Shown: positions 1 through 6,709 of the stretch, piece after piece | Position numbering within the stretch: the first letter of the stretch is position 1 | How the letters are laid out: each line of letters starts with the position of its first letter | From: a virus | Direction: 5' to 3' (one strand) | IMG/VR virus record: IMGVR_UViG_3300021963_000365 | Span: 1-35,601 of that record | DNA length: 35,601 nucleotides | Made by a program: the position numbers and the translations under genes | The notes under the pieces: generated by a model | What the model was told of the DNA's origin: nothing | The model's database searches: none | The model's input: only the letters and a program-made list of their open reading frames with translations

Positions 1-226
1 AAAGAATGGGGGTAGAATAAGACAACCAATGTTTACTAGAGTATTCGTAAAGCCTCTGCGCATGTTTTGGATTACTCCCAAATTGTTTTGATACGAAAGC
101 GAATCGTTGCTGAGGGCTCGTCTCTTCTTCCTTCATGTACGACTCTTGCAGTCGCTTAATTCCTAAGATATCGAAAAGATTATCACGTGAATAATCTACC
201 TCGATGTCAAGATATGTGTCTGACAT
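1..226 (-). CDS. nrdA: Ribonucleoside-diphosphate reductase large subunit, N-terminal part (cut by window edge)
   Basis: Only the first 75 codons are in the window; the gene runs off the left edge. The start ATG (226-224) follows a GGAG Shine-Dalgarno seven bases upstream. The visible protein has the pattern SPQQRFAFVSKQF, then a HAQRLYEYSSKHW stretch and STPIL, which I recognise from the N-terminal region of class I RNR large subunits of aquatic T4-like phages. The family reduces ribonucleotides to deoxyribonucleotides for phage DNA synthesis. The catalytic cysteines lie outside the window, so activity cannot be judged. It is the last visible gene of the primase-thyX-nrdA run and fits a nucleotide-supply role with ThyX. 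The small subunit is not seen here. Confidence 0.8.
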   Translation of the reverse strand, partial: MSDTYLDIEVDYSRDNLFDILGIKRLQESYMKEEETSPQQRFAFVSKQFGSNPKHAQRLYEYSSKHWLSYSTPIL

Positions 227-249
227 TGATTAACTCCAACTATTATTTT

Positions 250-918
250 TTATTCTGAGACGAATGTTGCTGTAAGGGGAAATATTTCAGTGATTACCGT
301 GGCGCATAATTTAGCGATATCGATGTGTTCTTGCTGTGTGCCATTTGCCGATCGGAGTTGTATATAGTGAATCCAAGAACGCAGGGTTCCGTTCATGTAA
401 AGACGCGAGACTGTCAGTCCTTCTGGTAGTACAGCACGTGCTTGCTCCTTGGCAATTCCATGAGAAATTGCCCACTCATATGCTTCCTTAGCCTCTTGAA
501 TAACCCGCTTTTGTCGCTCTTCCCACCACGCTTTCACAGCAAGATTGTCTGTTTTTATGCTGTTTTGTCGATTAGACGAGTCCTGTAGGCGAGCTTCTCT
601 GTATACAAATTCAAGATCCTTTGTCGGGTCAGCGTATCGTTGACTGAATTCTTGGAATGAGAAACTGCGGTGTCTGAGGATTTGGCGGGCGATATCTCGT
701 GTTGTTTCGATTTCGAGACATGCGGAGACCATTTCGAGCGGGCTCCAGTGTTGGTTTTTAACGAGGTACTTAATGAGCTTTTCCGACGTGCCAGCATTAA
801 ATTGGTTTGCTGGATTCGATACTCTTGCACAGAACGCGATAAGTTCCTGGACGTCATAGAGACCTTGTTCATATATTTCCCTGCTTGGTTTTGAAAAACT
901 AATCAGCTTGACCTTCAT
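250..918 (-). CDS. thyX: Flavin-dependent thymidylate synthase ThyX
   Basis: Converts dUMP to dTMP using FAD, NAD(P)H and methylene-tetrahydrofolate. The ThyX signature RHRxxSxxxxSxR is complete at residues 82-94 (RHRSFSFQEFSQR). The 222-residue length is normal for the family. A C-terminal LPEGLTVSRLYMNGTLRSW-type segment matches the substrate-binding end of ThyX. The start ATG overlaps the stop of the upstream small gene (ATGA), so translation is probably coupled. It lies between primase and nrdA, giving a DNA-precursor run. T4 itself uses the unrelated ThyA-type enzyme (Td), so ThyX here follows the pattern of aquatic T4-like phages. The call is firm. Confidence 0.95.
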   Translation of the reverse strand: MKVKLISFSKPSREIYEQGLYDVQELIAFCARVSNPANQFNAGTSEKLIKYLVKNQHWSPLEMVSACLEIETTRDIARQILRHRSFSFQEFSQRYADPTKDLEFVYREARLQDSSNRQNSIKTDNLAVKAWWEERQKRVIQEAKEAYEWAISHGIAKEQARAVLPEGLTVSRLYMNGTLRSWIHYIQLRSANGTQQEHIDIAKLCATVITEIFPLTATFVSE

Positions 919-1106
919 TTAATGATTCCCTCAACCCAATTCTCACAAGTATCTTCAGCGTATTGAAGGTTATGTTCTGTTAACATCCTCGTCTCACGCT
1001 TCTCATCATTCTCAAAAAATTCAACTTCATACCCAGCCCACGTTGATATTACACGGGCGCGCCTACCATTGTCTCTACCATAAAATTCACTTAAAAATGT
1101 TCTCAT
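915..1106 (-). CDS. Small conserved-type hypothetical protein (63 aa)
   Basis: I do not recognise a function. The product is soluble and mixed-charge, beginning MRTFLSEFYGRDNGRR, with one tryptophan in mid-protein and one near the acidic C-terminus. I chose the ATG at 1106 over the one at 1118. It is preceded by GGAAG at good spacing and makes an ATGA overlap with the primase stop, while the upstream ATG has no Shine-Dalgarno. It ends in an ATGA overlap with thyX, so it is sandwiched in a translationally coupled primase-thyX-nrdA operon. That context suggests an early nucleotide or replication accessory, but nothing in the sequence proves it. Confidence 0.7.
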   Translation of the reverse strand: MRTFLSEFYGRDNGRRARVISTWAGYEVEFFENDEKRETRMLTEHNLQYAEDTCENWVEGIIK

Positions 1107-2137
1107 ATTTTCTTCCATTGTGTTAACATCATCTTTGCCAAAAGGTCCCTATATGTATGCTGATCTATCAACTGTTGAATGCTGTGTGGGGTCATCCCAG
1201 CAAGAACCATATCATTGATATCTTTATATTGCATACTTTGAGGCCATATACAAACATCATACCCCAAATTAATTACTTTTTCAATAGCATTAACAATATC
1301 TTTATTCCTTGGCTCATTATCATATACAATTGTTGTGTTCTCTGGCTTTAGACCAACCTGCACAGCTGTTTTATCCAAATGAGCACCACCCATTGCAAGA
1401 CAGTTATGTAGGAACATTGAATCTATTGGGCCTTCTGTCACATAGACTCTCTCGTTCAAATTAACCGCATCTAGCCCGTATACACGCGGCTTTTCCTCGT
1501 CTAATATGATTGTGATGTATCTTGGCTCAACATCGAAAAAAGCACGCCCTTGATACCCGAATAAATTGCCTTTTTGATCGACAAATGGAATAACGAGTCT
1601 CGGTTCATCTTTTTTCGCAAGATCAAATTTATCTGGCTTCAGTGTGTTTGTCCAAGCCTTAAACCTTGGTGCAAAGAATAGTTTGGCATGATACCTATTT
1701 GGTATCTGTCTTTTAATAATATACTTACGAGCTGGGTGTTCTATTTCAAGCTGCGATATCTTTTTCAACCCGCTAAGAGCTGTATATTTGATAAATTTCG
1801 GAGTAATAAACTTTGATATATCAGCAGCAGGCTCGATGATACGATCTGTATTATACGTATTTGCCTTTTCGATATATCTTTCACGGATGTAATCTTGATA
1901 TGCGGATGGATCAACCGTTTCAAGGAACCGGCCAAAAGGCATACTAACATTACAGTTGTGACACGTATAGACATAGCCACCTGAGCTACCAAGAATGTAG
2001 CCACGTGCTTTTGTTTTGCTTTTACGGGAGTCGCCGCAAATAGGACAACGCATGTTCCAAACATCGTTATCTTTCTTTGCAAACATAGACAGTCTCGGCG
2101 CCAGAGCGCCGATATATTTCAAATCAATCCAATTCAT
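1103..2137 (-). CDS. 61: DNA primase (T4 gp61-like)
   Basis: Synthesises RNA primers for lagging-strand replication with the gp41 helicase. The N-terminus carries a zinc-ribbon with C31, C34, C59 and C62 (CPICG, later CHNC). A TOPRIM-type acidic motif (VTEGPIDSMF) sits near residue 233. The 344-residue length is essentially that of T4 gp61 (342). The start is supported by a GGGAGAG Shine-Dalgarno four bases upstream. It is the first gene after a strong sigma70-like promoter (2163-2191) and heads the run to thyX and nrdA. In T4, gene 61 lies near gene 41; here the two are about 16 kb apart. Confidence 0.92.
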   Translation of the reverse strand: MNWIDLKYIGALAPRLSMFAKKDNDVWNMRCPICGDSRKSKTKARGYILGSSGGYVYTCHNCNVSMPFGRFLETVDPSAYQDYIRERYIEKANTYNTDRIIEPAADISKFITPKFIKYTALSGLKKISQLEIEHPARKYIIKRQIPNRYHAKLFFAPRFKAWTNTLKPDKFDLAKKDEPRLVIPFVDQKGNLFGYQGRAFFDVEPRYITIILDEEKPRVYGLDAVNLNERVYVTEGPIDSMFLHNCLAMGGAHLDKTAVQVGLKPENTTIVYDNEPRNKDIVNAIEKVINLGYDVCIWPQSMQYKDINDMVLAGMTPHSIQQLIDQHTYRDLLAKMMLTQWKKI

Positions 2138-2146
2138 GATACTCTC

Positions 2147-2162
2147 CCACTAACGGTAGTGG
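2147..2162 (-). promoter_or_regulatory. Leader hairpin of the primase operon
   Basis: A perfect 6-bp stem with a 4-base loop (CCACTA CCGT TAGTGG, minus strand). It lies just downstream of the -10 box of the promoter at 2163-2191 and directly before the GGGAGAG ribosome-binding site of primase. The predicted mRNA therefore begins at or within this hairpin. A 5' stem-loop can protect mRNA from 5'-dependent decay or tune initiation; which applies is inference. Confidence 0.5.
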
Positions 2163-2191
2163 ACTATATCATAAATGGGTGGTTTTGTCAA
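2163..2191 (-). promoter_or_regulatory. Strong sigma70-type (early) promoter for primase-thyX-nrdA
   Basis: Minus-strand TTGACA (2191-2186, perfect -35), a 17-base spacer, and TATAGT (2168-2163, five of six to consensus). The -35 overlaps the stop of the upstream gene at 2188. This is the best host-type promoter in the window and would start transcription just upstream of the primase Shine-Dalgarno. It separates the early nucleotide/primase run from the lysis and envelope genes to its right. Confidence 0.75.
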
Positions 2192-2433
2192 CCTAATTTA
2201 AACAAATGTGATGCTAAAAATCCAATAACAGCAGAACCACCAATAATCATCCAACGCCACTTTTCAAGTGCTGTCAGACGATCATCAATTTCCTCGATTT
2301 TTTGCATCATAGCTTTATGTTGTTCTTTTGAATCTTGTCTAAACTCTTTAAGCTCTGATCCGAGGTTACTTAGTTGATTTTCCAAAACAGCTATCCTTGA
2401 TGTGGAGTCGAACAATTCCATCTCCGTACTCAT
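2188..2433 (-). CDS. Small coiled-coil protein with C-terminal membrane anchor (81 aa)
   Basis: The first 60 residues are polar with heptad-like leucine, isoleucine and valine spacing (a predicted coiled coil). They are followed by one hydrophobic segment at about 61-78 (WMIIGGSAVIGFLASHLF). The layout is that of XhlA/hemolysin-like or holin-associated small phage proteins. It overlaps the upstream exported protein gene by ATGA. It lies at the downstream end of the lysis and envelope block, so a role at the inner membrane during lysis is plausible but inferred. No catalytic motif is visible. Confidence 0.7.
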   Translation of the reverse strand: MSTEMELFDSTSRIAVLENQLSNLGSELKEFRQDSKEQHKAMMQKIEEIDDRLTALEKWRWMIIGGSAVIGFLASHLFKLG

Positions 2434-2636
2434 TTCTTCACAGGAACTTCAGTACCTTCAAGCTTCTTGTGAACCTTCATTTCTTTACAATTTTGCTTGA
2501 CGTTACCTTTTGCGTCTTTAACTGGCTTGCCATCTTTGTCTTTGACATCGACGCATACCTTTGTCTTTTCAGCCTCAGCATAAACTGCGGTTGTCATGCC
2601 AAACAATAATGCAATTGATAATACTAGTGATTTCAT
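2430..2636 (-). CDS. Small exported protein with two cysteines (68 aa)
   Basis: A clear Sec signal peptide (MKSL followed by a hydrophobic core, cleavage likely after AVYA, about residue 20). The mature part is about 48 residues, very lysine-rich, with two cysteines about 20 residues apart flanking a repeated DKDGKPVKDAKGN-type turn. Both cysteines would be in the periplasm and could form a disulfide. The start has AAGGA six bases upstream. I do not recognise the family. It is one of several small envelope proteins in this block, so interaction with the host cell wall or outer membrane is a reasonable inference. Confidence 0.7.
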   Translation of the reverse strand: MKSLVLSIALLFGMTTAVYAEAEKTKVCVDVKDKDGKPVKDAKGNVKQNCKEMKVHKKLEGTEVPVKK

Positions 2637-2638
2637 TT

Positions 2639-2854
2639 TTATTCCTTTTTAGAAAACTTTTCTGATGCTGTGAAACCTAATCCTGCTATCACGATATACA
2701 TCATTGAATCAAACAATTTTGAATCCACTTTGTAACCATATACATCCATTGCAAAAGCCCACGCACACATTAGGAATGCTAATATGGTAACAACTCTTTT
2801 GCTGGAGACAGTATTATTAGTACCGTCTGATAACATACTTAGTATATAATTCAT
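2639..2854 (-). CDS. Holin candidate (71 aa, two TM segments)
   Basis: A short polar N-terminus ends in SSKR. It is followed by a hydrophobic segment at about 23-41 (VVTILAFLMCAWAFAMDVY), a short loop with VDSKLFD, a second hydrophobic segment (MMYIVIAGLGFTAS) and a charged tail. The two-helix pattern with a FTASEKFSKK-like end is familiar from small phage holins. It lies in the same block as the GH19 endolysin and the spanin-like genes. The family assignment is by architecture and recollection, so it is a candidate. The gene directly upstream is a second possible membrane lysis factor. Confidence 0.55.
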   Translation of the reverse strand: MNYILSMLSDGTNNTVSSKRVVTILAFLMCAWAFAMDVYGYKVDSKLFDSMMYIVIAGLGFTASEKFSKKE

Positions 2855-3349
2855 TTATAGTTCGGGTTGAGGGGCTGGAGCTGGGGCTGGCTTGCCTCCG
2901 AAACCTGTGACGACTTGGGGTTGAGATACGCTTCCAAAGCTGCTTCCTGCACCCATGGATTGTGATCCAAACGAATTCGTGACTGTTGGAGAAAAGCCAG
3001 GTGCTGGAGAGAAGGAAGATGAGCTGGTTGTTTCATTTTTTTGTACTGGTGTTGGTGGACGTTCCCATCCTTTATTCGCTGCTTGTAATGCTGCCTTCTG
3101 AGCATCTTTATCATTACCAGCAAGCATGATACCAGAAAGAGTACCTGTCAAAAATGTCGCAATAGGAATAATCAATTCAAAAAACTTCTGGTCGATTGGA
3201 CTGATAGCATTCAGTGGCTGTGTCACAAAGATAATTGAGTACAGAACAACAAACACAATACCAGTTAATGTCAAAGCCAAGCAAATTCCAATAAAGAATT
3301 TCAATCTCGCCATCAATTGTTCTTCTGTATACATTTGATTATTTTCCAC
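2855..3349 (-). CDS. Membrane protein with proline-rich tail, GTG start (164 aa)
   Basis: Two hydrophobic segments near the N-terminus (about 18-40 and 54-75) are followed by a low-complexity tail rich in Ser, Pro, Gly, Ala and Gln that ends in PAPAPAPQPEL. I chose GTG at 3349. AAGGAG lies six bases before it, whereas the longer frame from 3424 has no such signal and would overlap the upstream gene by 86 bases. An ATG at 3334 would also lack a spaced Shine-Dalgarno. The role is unknown. It resembles membrane proteins seen near the lysis genes of aquatic myoviruses, and a holin-type or superinfection role is speculative. Confidence 0.7.
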   Translation of the reverse strand: MENNQMYTEEQLMARLKFFIGICLALTLTGIVFVVLYSIIFVTQPLNAISPIDQKFFELIIPIATFLTGTLSGIMLAGNDKDAQKAALQAANKGWERPPTPVQKNETTSSSSFSPAPGFSPTVTNSFGSQSMGAGSSFGSVSQPQVVTGFGGKPAPAPAPQPEL

Positions 3350-3638
3350 AATTCGCTCCTTGTGCTGTTTGTGCTTGGCATGCCATTGCTGGAGCCACAG
3401 GTATAGGTGTTTGAGTTTGTCCATCTTTTGAGGGTCCTAGTCTAGGGTCGCGTTGACCTTTAAAAATATGTTCAGGACAAGTTCTTGTCACATCACATTT
3501 CGGTAATTTACAAAAATCTTTTTCCCAGTTGTCGGGATCTTGACATGGATAACGGAATCTATCACCACCAAAAAATGCTAATGCAAGAGGCAGTACAAGT
3601 AGAGTTATTGCAATATAGAATAGTTTTTTATCGTTCAT
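3339..3638 (-). CDS. Cysteine-rich exported or membrane-anchored protein (99 aa)
   Basis: Starts MNDKKLFYIAITLLVLPLALAFFGG, which is an uncleaved or cleavable signal-type helix. The rest carries six cysteines in C-x(9-10)-C and C-x3-C-type spacings (YPCQD, DFCKLPKCDVTRTCPEH), then a pair near the C-terminus. Such spacing suggests a disulfide-bonded periplasmic domain. The ATG at 3638 overlaps the stop of the upstream nuclease (TAATG); a TTG twelve bases earlier is less likely. No known family is recognised. Its coupling to the exported nuclease suggests they are made together. Confidence 0.65.
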   Translation of the reverse strand: MNDKKLFYIAITLLVLPLALAFFGGDRFRYPCQDPDNWEKDFCKLPKCDVTRTCPEHIFKGQRDPRLGPSKDGQTQTPIPVAPAMACQAQTAQGANCGK

Positions 3639-4072
3639 TATGGGCACCAACTTGTTTTTGCTTCACCGTAGTATTCTCTTGCGTAACCATTAGCAATCAG
3701 CTGTTGGCGCAAACTTTTACCATCAAGAATAACATCACCAAGAACACGGCCACCATACTTATCCCAATCCATCAGGACAACTTGTCTCGATGATGATGCA
3801 TTGATAGCAGCTTTTGTGAATGCAGTAGCAGCTTGCCCTCTTGCATCTTCAGACGGGCACTTCGCTCTAAATCCTTTTTCTGGTGTATCAACACCAAAAA
3901 CTCTTATTGACAATTCTTTCTTGAGAGGATCGGGCAGCCACATAGCTTGAAAAGCAACAGTGTCACCATCAATTACACGAGTAATGACGGCATCATACAC
4001 CACACCAGCTCTTTGCTGTTGTCCGAATACGATAGCAGGTAGTAATGCTAGAATAAGGAGTATCTTTTTCAT
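3638..4072 (-). CDS. Exported SNase-type (thermonuclease) nuclease
   Basis: The staphylococcal-nuclease fold enzyme cleaves DNA and RNA with Ca2+. A signal peptide occupies about residues 1-17 (MKKILLILALLPAIVFG). The SNase motifs are in order: VIDGDTV, then RVFGVDTPEKG (Arg, Asp-Thr and Glu of the active site), then YGGRVLGDV (second active-site Arg). The 144-residue length fits a secreted single-domain SNase. Two cysteines (KCPSE and the C-terminal SWCP) may form a disulfide. AGGAG precedes the TAATG-coupled start. It lies between the endolysin and small exported genes. An extracytoplasmic nuclease made at lysis time could degrade DNA in the periplasm or released debris; that role is inference. 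Confidence 0.88.
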   Translation of the reverse strand: MKKILLILALLPAIVFGQQQRAGVVYDAVITRVIDGDTVAFQAMWLPDPLKKELSIRVFGVDTPEKGFRAKCPSEDARGQAATAFTKAAINASSSRQVVLMDWDKYGGRVLGDVILDGKSLRQQLIANGYAREYYGEAKTSWCP

Positions 4073-4698
4073 TAGTGTACTCCTAAAACATGCAGTGCAT
4101 GTTCATAATGTTTGATACGATCTTCCAGTCCAATTGTACCACCATTAATACGCTTGGTTAAAGTAAGAATATCACCTTTATCCGCCCATTGATTGAGGTT
4201 GTTGTTTTCCCAGAACCAGCACGCTGATTGAGCAGCACCTTCAAATGTGGCCATATACTCTGCTGCTTCTTCTACAGAAATTTGCAATGAGCCAGCAAAG
4301 AATGTATAGTTGTCTTTACCAGTCAATTGAATGAGACCACGGCCACGATACTTGTAACCATCACCTGAAGACTCATCACCGTTACCCATTCGCGATGCAT
4401 AGATTCTATTTGCAATAGCTTCTTGTTTGTTTGGTTTCGCACAGTATTGAGCTGCTAACTCATCAGTTGGAAAATACTTAGCAAATAATTTACGCAACGT
4501 TGCTGGCTTGTAATTTAGATTTTCTTGCAGCGCTGTAAAACCACCAGATTCGTGTGAACATTGAGCAATAAATGCAGCGATACGTTGTGGTGTATTAATT
4601 TCATAATCTGGTAACAATTGTTCCAGAGCATGATGCCAATGATCGATGTACGGATTCTTTGGAAGTAATTGTTTTAGTTGTTCTTTTGATAATTCCAT
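4072..4698 (-). CDS. Endolysin, glycoside hydrolase family 19 (chitinase-like lysozyme)
   Basis: Hydrolyses the peptidoglycan glycan strand at lysis. GH19-like features are visible: an N-terminal helical part with AFIAQCSHESGGF (catalytic Glu in the HESGG context, about residue 52), an IANRIYASRMGNG segment, and the YKYRGRGLIQLTGKDNY signature at about 102-118. The 208-residue length is typical of single-domain phage GH19 lysins. No signal peptide is visible, so a holin is needed for export; the best candidate is at 2639-2854. The start is in TAATG overlap with the upstream lipoprotein-like gene, placing endolysin and spanin candidates in one coupled run. Confidence 0.9.
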   Translation of the reverse strand: MELSKEQLKQLLPKNPYIDHWHHALEQLLPDYEINTPQRIAAFIAQCSHESGGFTALQENLNYKPATLRKLFAKYFPTDELAAQYCAKPNKQEAIANRIYASRMGNGDESSGDGYKYRGRGLIQLTGKDNYTFFAGSLQISVEEAAEYMATFEGAAQSACWFWENNNLNQWADKGDILTLTKRINGGTIGLEDRIKHYEHALHVLGVH

Positions 4699-5006
4699 TA
4701 TTTTACACTTTCAAAAATGTTTTTCTGTACGTTATACCATTCAATAAAAGCATCGTGTTTCACGGCACACTCATAATATGTTGAGTAGTTGATAGTTATC
4801 GTTTTTGATATATCACTCAGTTTTGCATCCTCGTTCACTTTTTGTAATGAAGGACACTTCTCCATAATCTTTACAGGTACCTCTGGAAACTTAGCTGTAA
4901 CAGGTACGGTTGTAGAGCATCCCGTGCACATTGCAACGAAAAAGATTGCTGTTACTATAACGAAAAGAATTGTGCTAATTCTTTGCTGTCTCTCAATGTC
5001 TTTCAT
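4698..5006 (-). CDS. Lipoprotein, probable outer-membrane spanin subunit (Rz1-like)
   Basis: An N-terminal hydrophobic segment (about 10-28) ends in the lipobox-like AMCTGC, so C30 is the probable lipidated residue. Downstream are VPVKIMEKCPSLQKV and a NYSTYYECAVKHDAFIEWYN segment with two more cysteines. In phages of this type I associate the CP...NY..YYEC...WY pattern with spanin-like proteins next to endolysins, though it is less proline-rich than classical Rz1. With the i-spanin candidate at 5438-5869 and the lysin at 4072-4698 it would disrupt the outer membrane. The role is inferred from topology and position. Confidence 0.6.
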   Translation of the reverse strand: MKDIERQQRISTILFVIVTAIFFVAMCTGCSTTVPVTAKFPEVPVKIMEKCPSLQKVNEDAKLSDISKTITINYSTYYECAVKHDAFIEWYNVQKNIFESVK

Positions 5007-5441
5007 TTAACAATTCCATTTTTTAAGAGCCAATGCTTTTCTTGTTGGTTCACCATTAGGCTTTTTCATTGGGCCCTCAACACCACCCATTCTTGCACAA
5101 AAGGATTTTCTACGTTTAGCTGACTTTGAATTGGGATCAAGTTTTGATGGCTTTGTTGTTACGGCCATTGATAGTTTTGATCCTGGATTCTCTCTGCGAT
5201 AAGACATAATTCCTTTGCGGTTCAAACCACCTTTTGGATTCTTACCAGCACTCCTCGTCCATGCTGCTGTCTCATCTATCACTTGCTCTTGTGCGTCTTT
5301 AAAGTTTTGTTTTGTAGGTGCACCCTTAGAACCAGGTTTACGCATATGTTCGCCCGATCCATTTTTGATTCTCTCACGTTTGGCATGGATATTATCCCAA
5401 AGCCCATTCTCGTTTAATCTGAACTGTTTAAATGTAATCAT
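5007..5441 (-). CDS. Basic conserved hypothetical protein with capsid-targeting-like N-terminus (144 aa)
   Basis: The protein is strongly basic, with GLWDNIHAKRERIKNGSGE and, at the C-terminus, KSAKRRKSFCARMGGVEGP then KPNGEPTRKALALKKWNC. I recognise this C-terminal block as a conserved family of unknown function found in many phages (I believe DUF6321). The N-terminus MITFKQFRLNE matches the pattern of T4 internal-protein leaders and contains an L-x-E site for a gp21-type prohead protease. High basicity and this leader suggest a DNA-associated internal head protein. It sits oddly between two spanin-like genes. The start overlaps the upstream stop by ATGA. Confidence 0.75.
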   Translation of the reverse strand: MITFKQFRLNENGLWDNIHAKRERIKNGSGEHMRKPGSKGAPTKQNFKDAQEQVIDETAAWTRSAGKNPKGGLNRKGIMSYRRENPGSKLSMAVTTKPSKLDPNSKSAKRRKSFCARMGGVEGPMKKPNGEPTRKALALKKWNC

Positions 5442-5869
5442 TTTGGAGCCTCTGCTGCTTGGTTATGAGCTTGAATAAATTCTTTTGGTATCTCGCATTG
5501 TCCGCCAGGAGCAAACTTTGTATCATATTTAACAATTTCACGATCAATGTATTTAACGATTTCTTCACCGCGCGTCTTAACAACTTGTACCTTGTTAACA
5601 ACTTTTGTTTCTATTTTTACGTTCTCTTGTTTTGCAGCAGCCTCGGCTTCAGCAACCTTATTCTCCATCTCTTTTACTCTTGCAACCCATGCTTCGTTAT
5701 CATGGATGGCTCCTGCCATAAACAAACCAATAACGAAAAAAGCCGCACTAGCGGCTTGAACAGCAGTCTTGTATGGACCAGGTATGAATTTACCTATTAG
5801 CAGCCCGACAAAACCAATTAAAAGGATTGCGTAAAAAATCCAATCAGGTAGAAACTTTAGAACCCACAT
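5438..5869 (-). CDS. Probable inner-membrane spanin-like protein (143 aa)
   Basis: Two N-terminal hydrophobic segments (about 8-28 and 34-54) are followed by a long Glu/Lys/Ala-rich coiled-coil (about 60-110, EMENKVAEAEAAAKQENVK then KVVNKVQVVKTRGEEIVKYI). A short C-terminal domain ends GGQCEIPKEFIQAHNQAAEAPK. The CxIPxEFxxAHN-type ending after a periplasmic coiled coil is typical of i-spanin-like proteins near lysins. Its partner would be the lipoprotein at 4698-5006. The coding start overlaps the small gene upstream by 26 bases. The assignment is by architecture. Confidence 0.6.
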   Translation of the reverse strand: MWVLKFLPDWIFYAILLIGFVGLLIGKFIPGPYKTAVQAASAAFFVIGLFMAGAIHDNEAWVARVKEMENKVAEAEAAAKQENVKIETKVVNKVQVVKTRGEEIVKYIDREIVKYDTKFAPGGQCEIPKEFIQAHNQAAEAPK

Positions 5870-6020
5870 TTACAGGCTTTCTTTTTAACATCTTATTCAT
5901 AATAGCTTTACGACCCCCAGGTTCTCCTTTTGGTCCAAAACCAATACCCTGCACATTACCAGCTCCAACAGCATTTATTGCAACGCCTGCTTCTTCAACA
6001 AATTGCTTGAATGTCTTCAT
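5844..6020 (-). CDS. Small protein with T4 internal-protein-like leader (58 aa)
   Basis: This is a short gene with ATG at 6020 in ATGA overlap with the stop of the upstream gene (6017). The protein starts MKTFKQFVEEAGV, strikingly like the T4 internal protein leader MKTYQEFIAEA. It continues with a Gly-rich segment (GAGNVQGIGFGPKGEPGGRK) and a basic tail (NKMLKRKPVNVG). If the leader is cut by a prohead protease after VEE, a basic peptide of about 48 residues would remain in the head. It overlaps the next gene by 26 bases. The function is inferred; the reading frame is supported by coupling and by the leader. Confidence 0.65.
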   Translation of the reverse strand: MKTFKQFVEEAGVAINAVGAGNVQGIGFGPKGEPGGRKAIMNKMLKRKPVNVGSKVST

Positions 6021-6409
6021 ATATGTCTTAATATTTCTACTATGTTTTCATCCATATGAATGTCTGAGCTGATAATATTTTTATTTTCTATTCCTATATT
6101 ATAAACAACATCCGGCATATAACCCATCAACACGAGAAAAGGTTTAATGAAATGGTAATGTCCCTTCAATTTGAGAAACAACATTCTTGTTGCAGGTTCT
6201 GCTCCAAATATGTTATAGATGATTGTCAAATGATTGATTATTAATCTTTCTTTGAGCTCACCCGTCTCTTCAAACCTATTAAACAAACGCTTAATATACT
6301 TAAAACGATTAAGGTCATCATAAAACTCTAAGGTATCGTAACAATGGGGGTTATCATAATGTTTTGCGGCATATAACAAAAAATTAGTTTCATCAAGTTT
6401 TTCACGCAT
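6017..6409 (-). CDS. Conserved-type hypothetical protein of T4-like phages (130 aa)
   Basis: I recognise the general pattern NFLLYAAKHYDNPHCYDT, then FKYIKRLFNRFEETGELKERL, then LTIIYNIFGAEPATRMLFLKL from T4-like marine phages. There it occurs beside structural genes, but I know of no function. The protein is predicted helical and soluble, with a positively charged middle and an acidic C-terminus (DIHMDENIVEILRHI). No signal peptide or membrane segment is evident. The position upstream of the small internal-protein-like gene and downstream of two structural genes suggests expression with virion genes. Confidence 0.75.
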   Translation of the reverse strand: MREKLDETNFLLYAAKHYDNPHCYDTLEFYDDLNRFKYIKRLFNRFEETGELKERLIINHLTIIYNIFGAEPATRMLFLKLKGHYHFIKPFLVLMGYMPDVVYNIGIENKNIISSDIHMDENIVEILRHI

Positions 6410-6412
6410 ATT

Positions 6413-6706
6413 TTAAAAAGTACTAAGTGCAGCCCTCACCCATGTGTTGTTAGCCACACAAATGTAAACGTGTGAAGAACTAAATGTTATTTGACCTTTT
6501 GTTCCAGCAGAGTTAGCCAATGCAGGAACAGCTTCTCTTACATGCGATGCATATATGTTTGCGCTATTAGCTCCTAGTAAAGACGCTACCGTTACACTTT
6601 TTGTAACAGCGTTGCCACTAGGAGCATCTACAACAACTGTCAGGTCATCGCCTGACACTGCTGTCAGAGTTGGTAACTCTGTTATTTTTTTAGCGCGATC
6701 AGCCAT
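6413..6706 (-). CDS. Probable virion structural protein (97 aa)
   Basis: The N-terminus MADRAKKITELPTLTAVSGDDLTVVVD is the short helix-plus-strand module found at the start of many phage fibre and virion proteins. The middle is Ala/Asn/Ser-rich, and the end (KGQITFSSSHVYICVANNTWVRAALSTF) is a small beta domain common in aquatic myovirus structural proteins. The length is too short for a full fibre, so a decoration or fibre-attachment role is plausible. It starts seven bases after the upstream structural gene ends (6710), within a virion-type run. Exact location in the particle is unknown. Confidence 0.65.
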   Translation of the reverse strand: MADRAKKITELPTLTAVSGDDLTVVVDAPSGNAVTKSVTVASLLGANSANIYASHVREAVPALANSAGTKGQITFSSSHVYICVANNTWVRAALSTF

Positions 6707-6709
6707 TTA

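Noticed and set aside
2846-2862. TATAAATG just before the holin candidate as a late promoter
   Set aside because: It is formed by the upstream stop (TAA) and the gene's own ATG; a start point there would fall inside the coding region.
3350-3424. Longer N-terminus (start at 3424) for the membrane protein ending at 2855
   Set aside because: It would overlap the upstream gene by 86 bases and lacks a Shine-Dalgarno; GTG at 3349 has AAGGAG at ideal spacing.
5459-5800. Long rightward open frame (113 codons) opposite the i-spanin-like gene
   Set aside because: It lies antisense to a gene with a clear membrane/coiled-coil design, is composed of Phe/Asn/Cys-rich shadow sequence, and has no Shine-Dalgarno or promoter.
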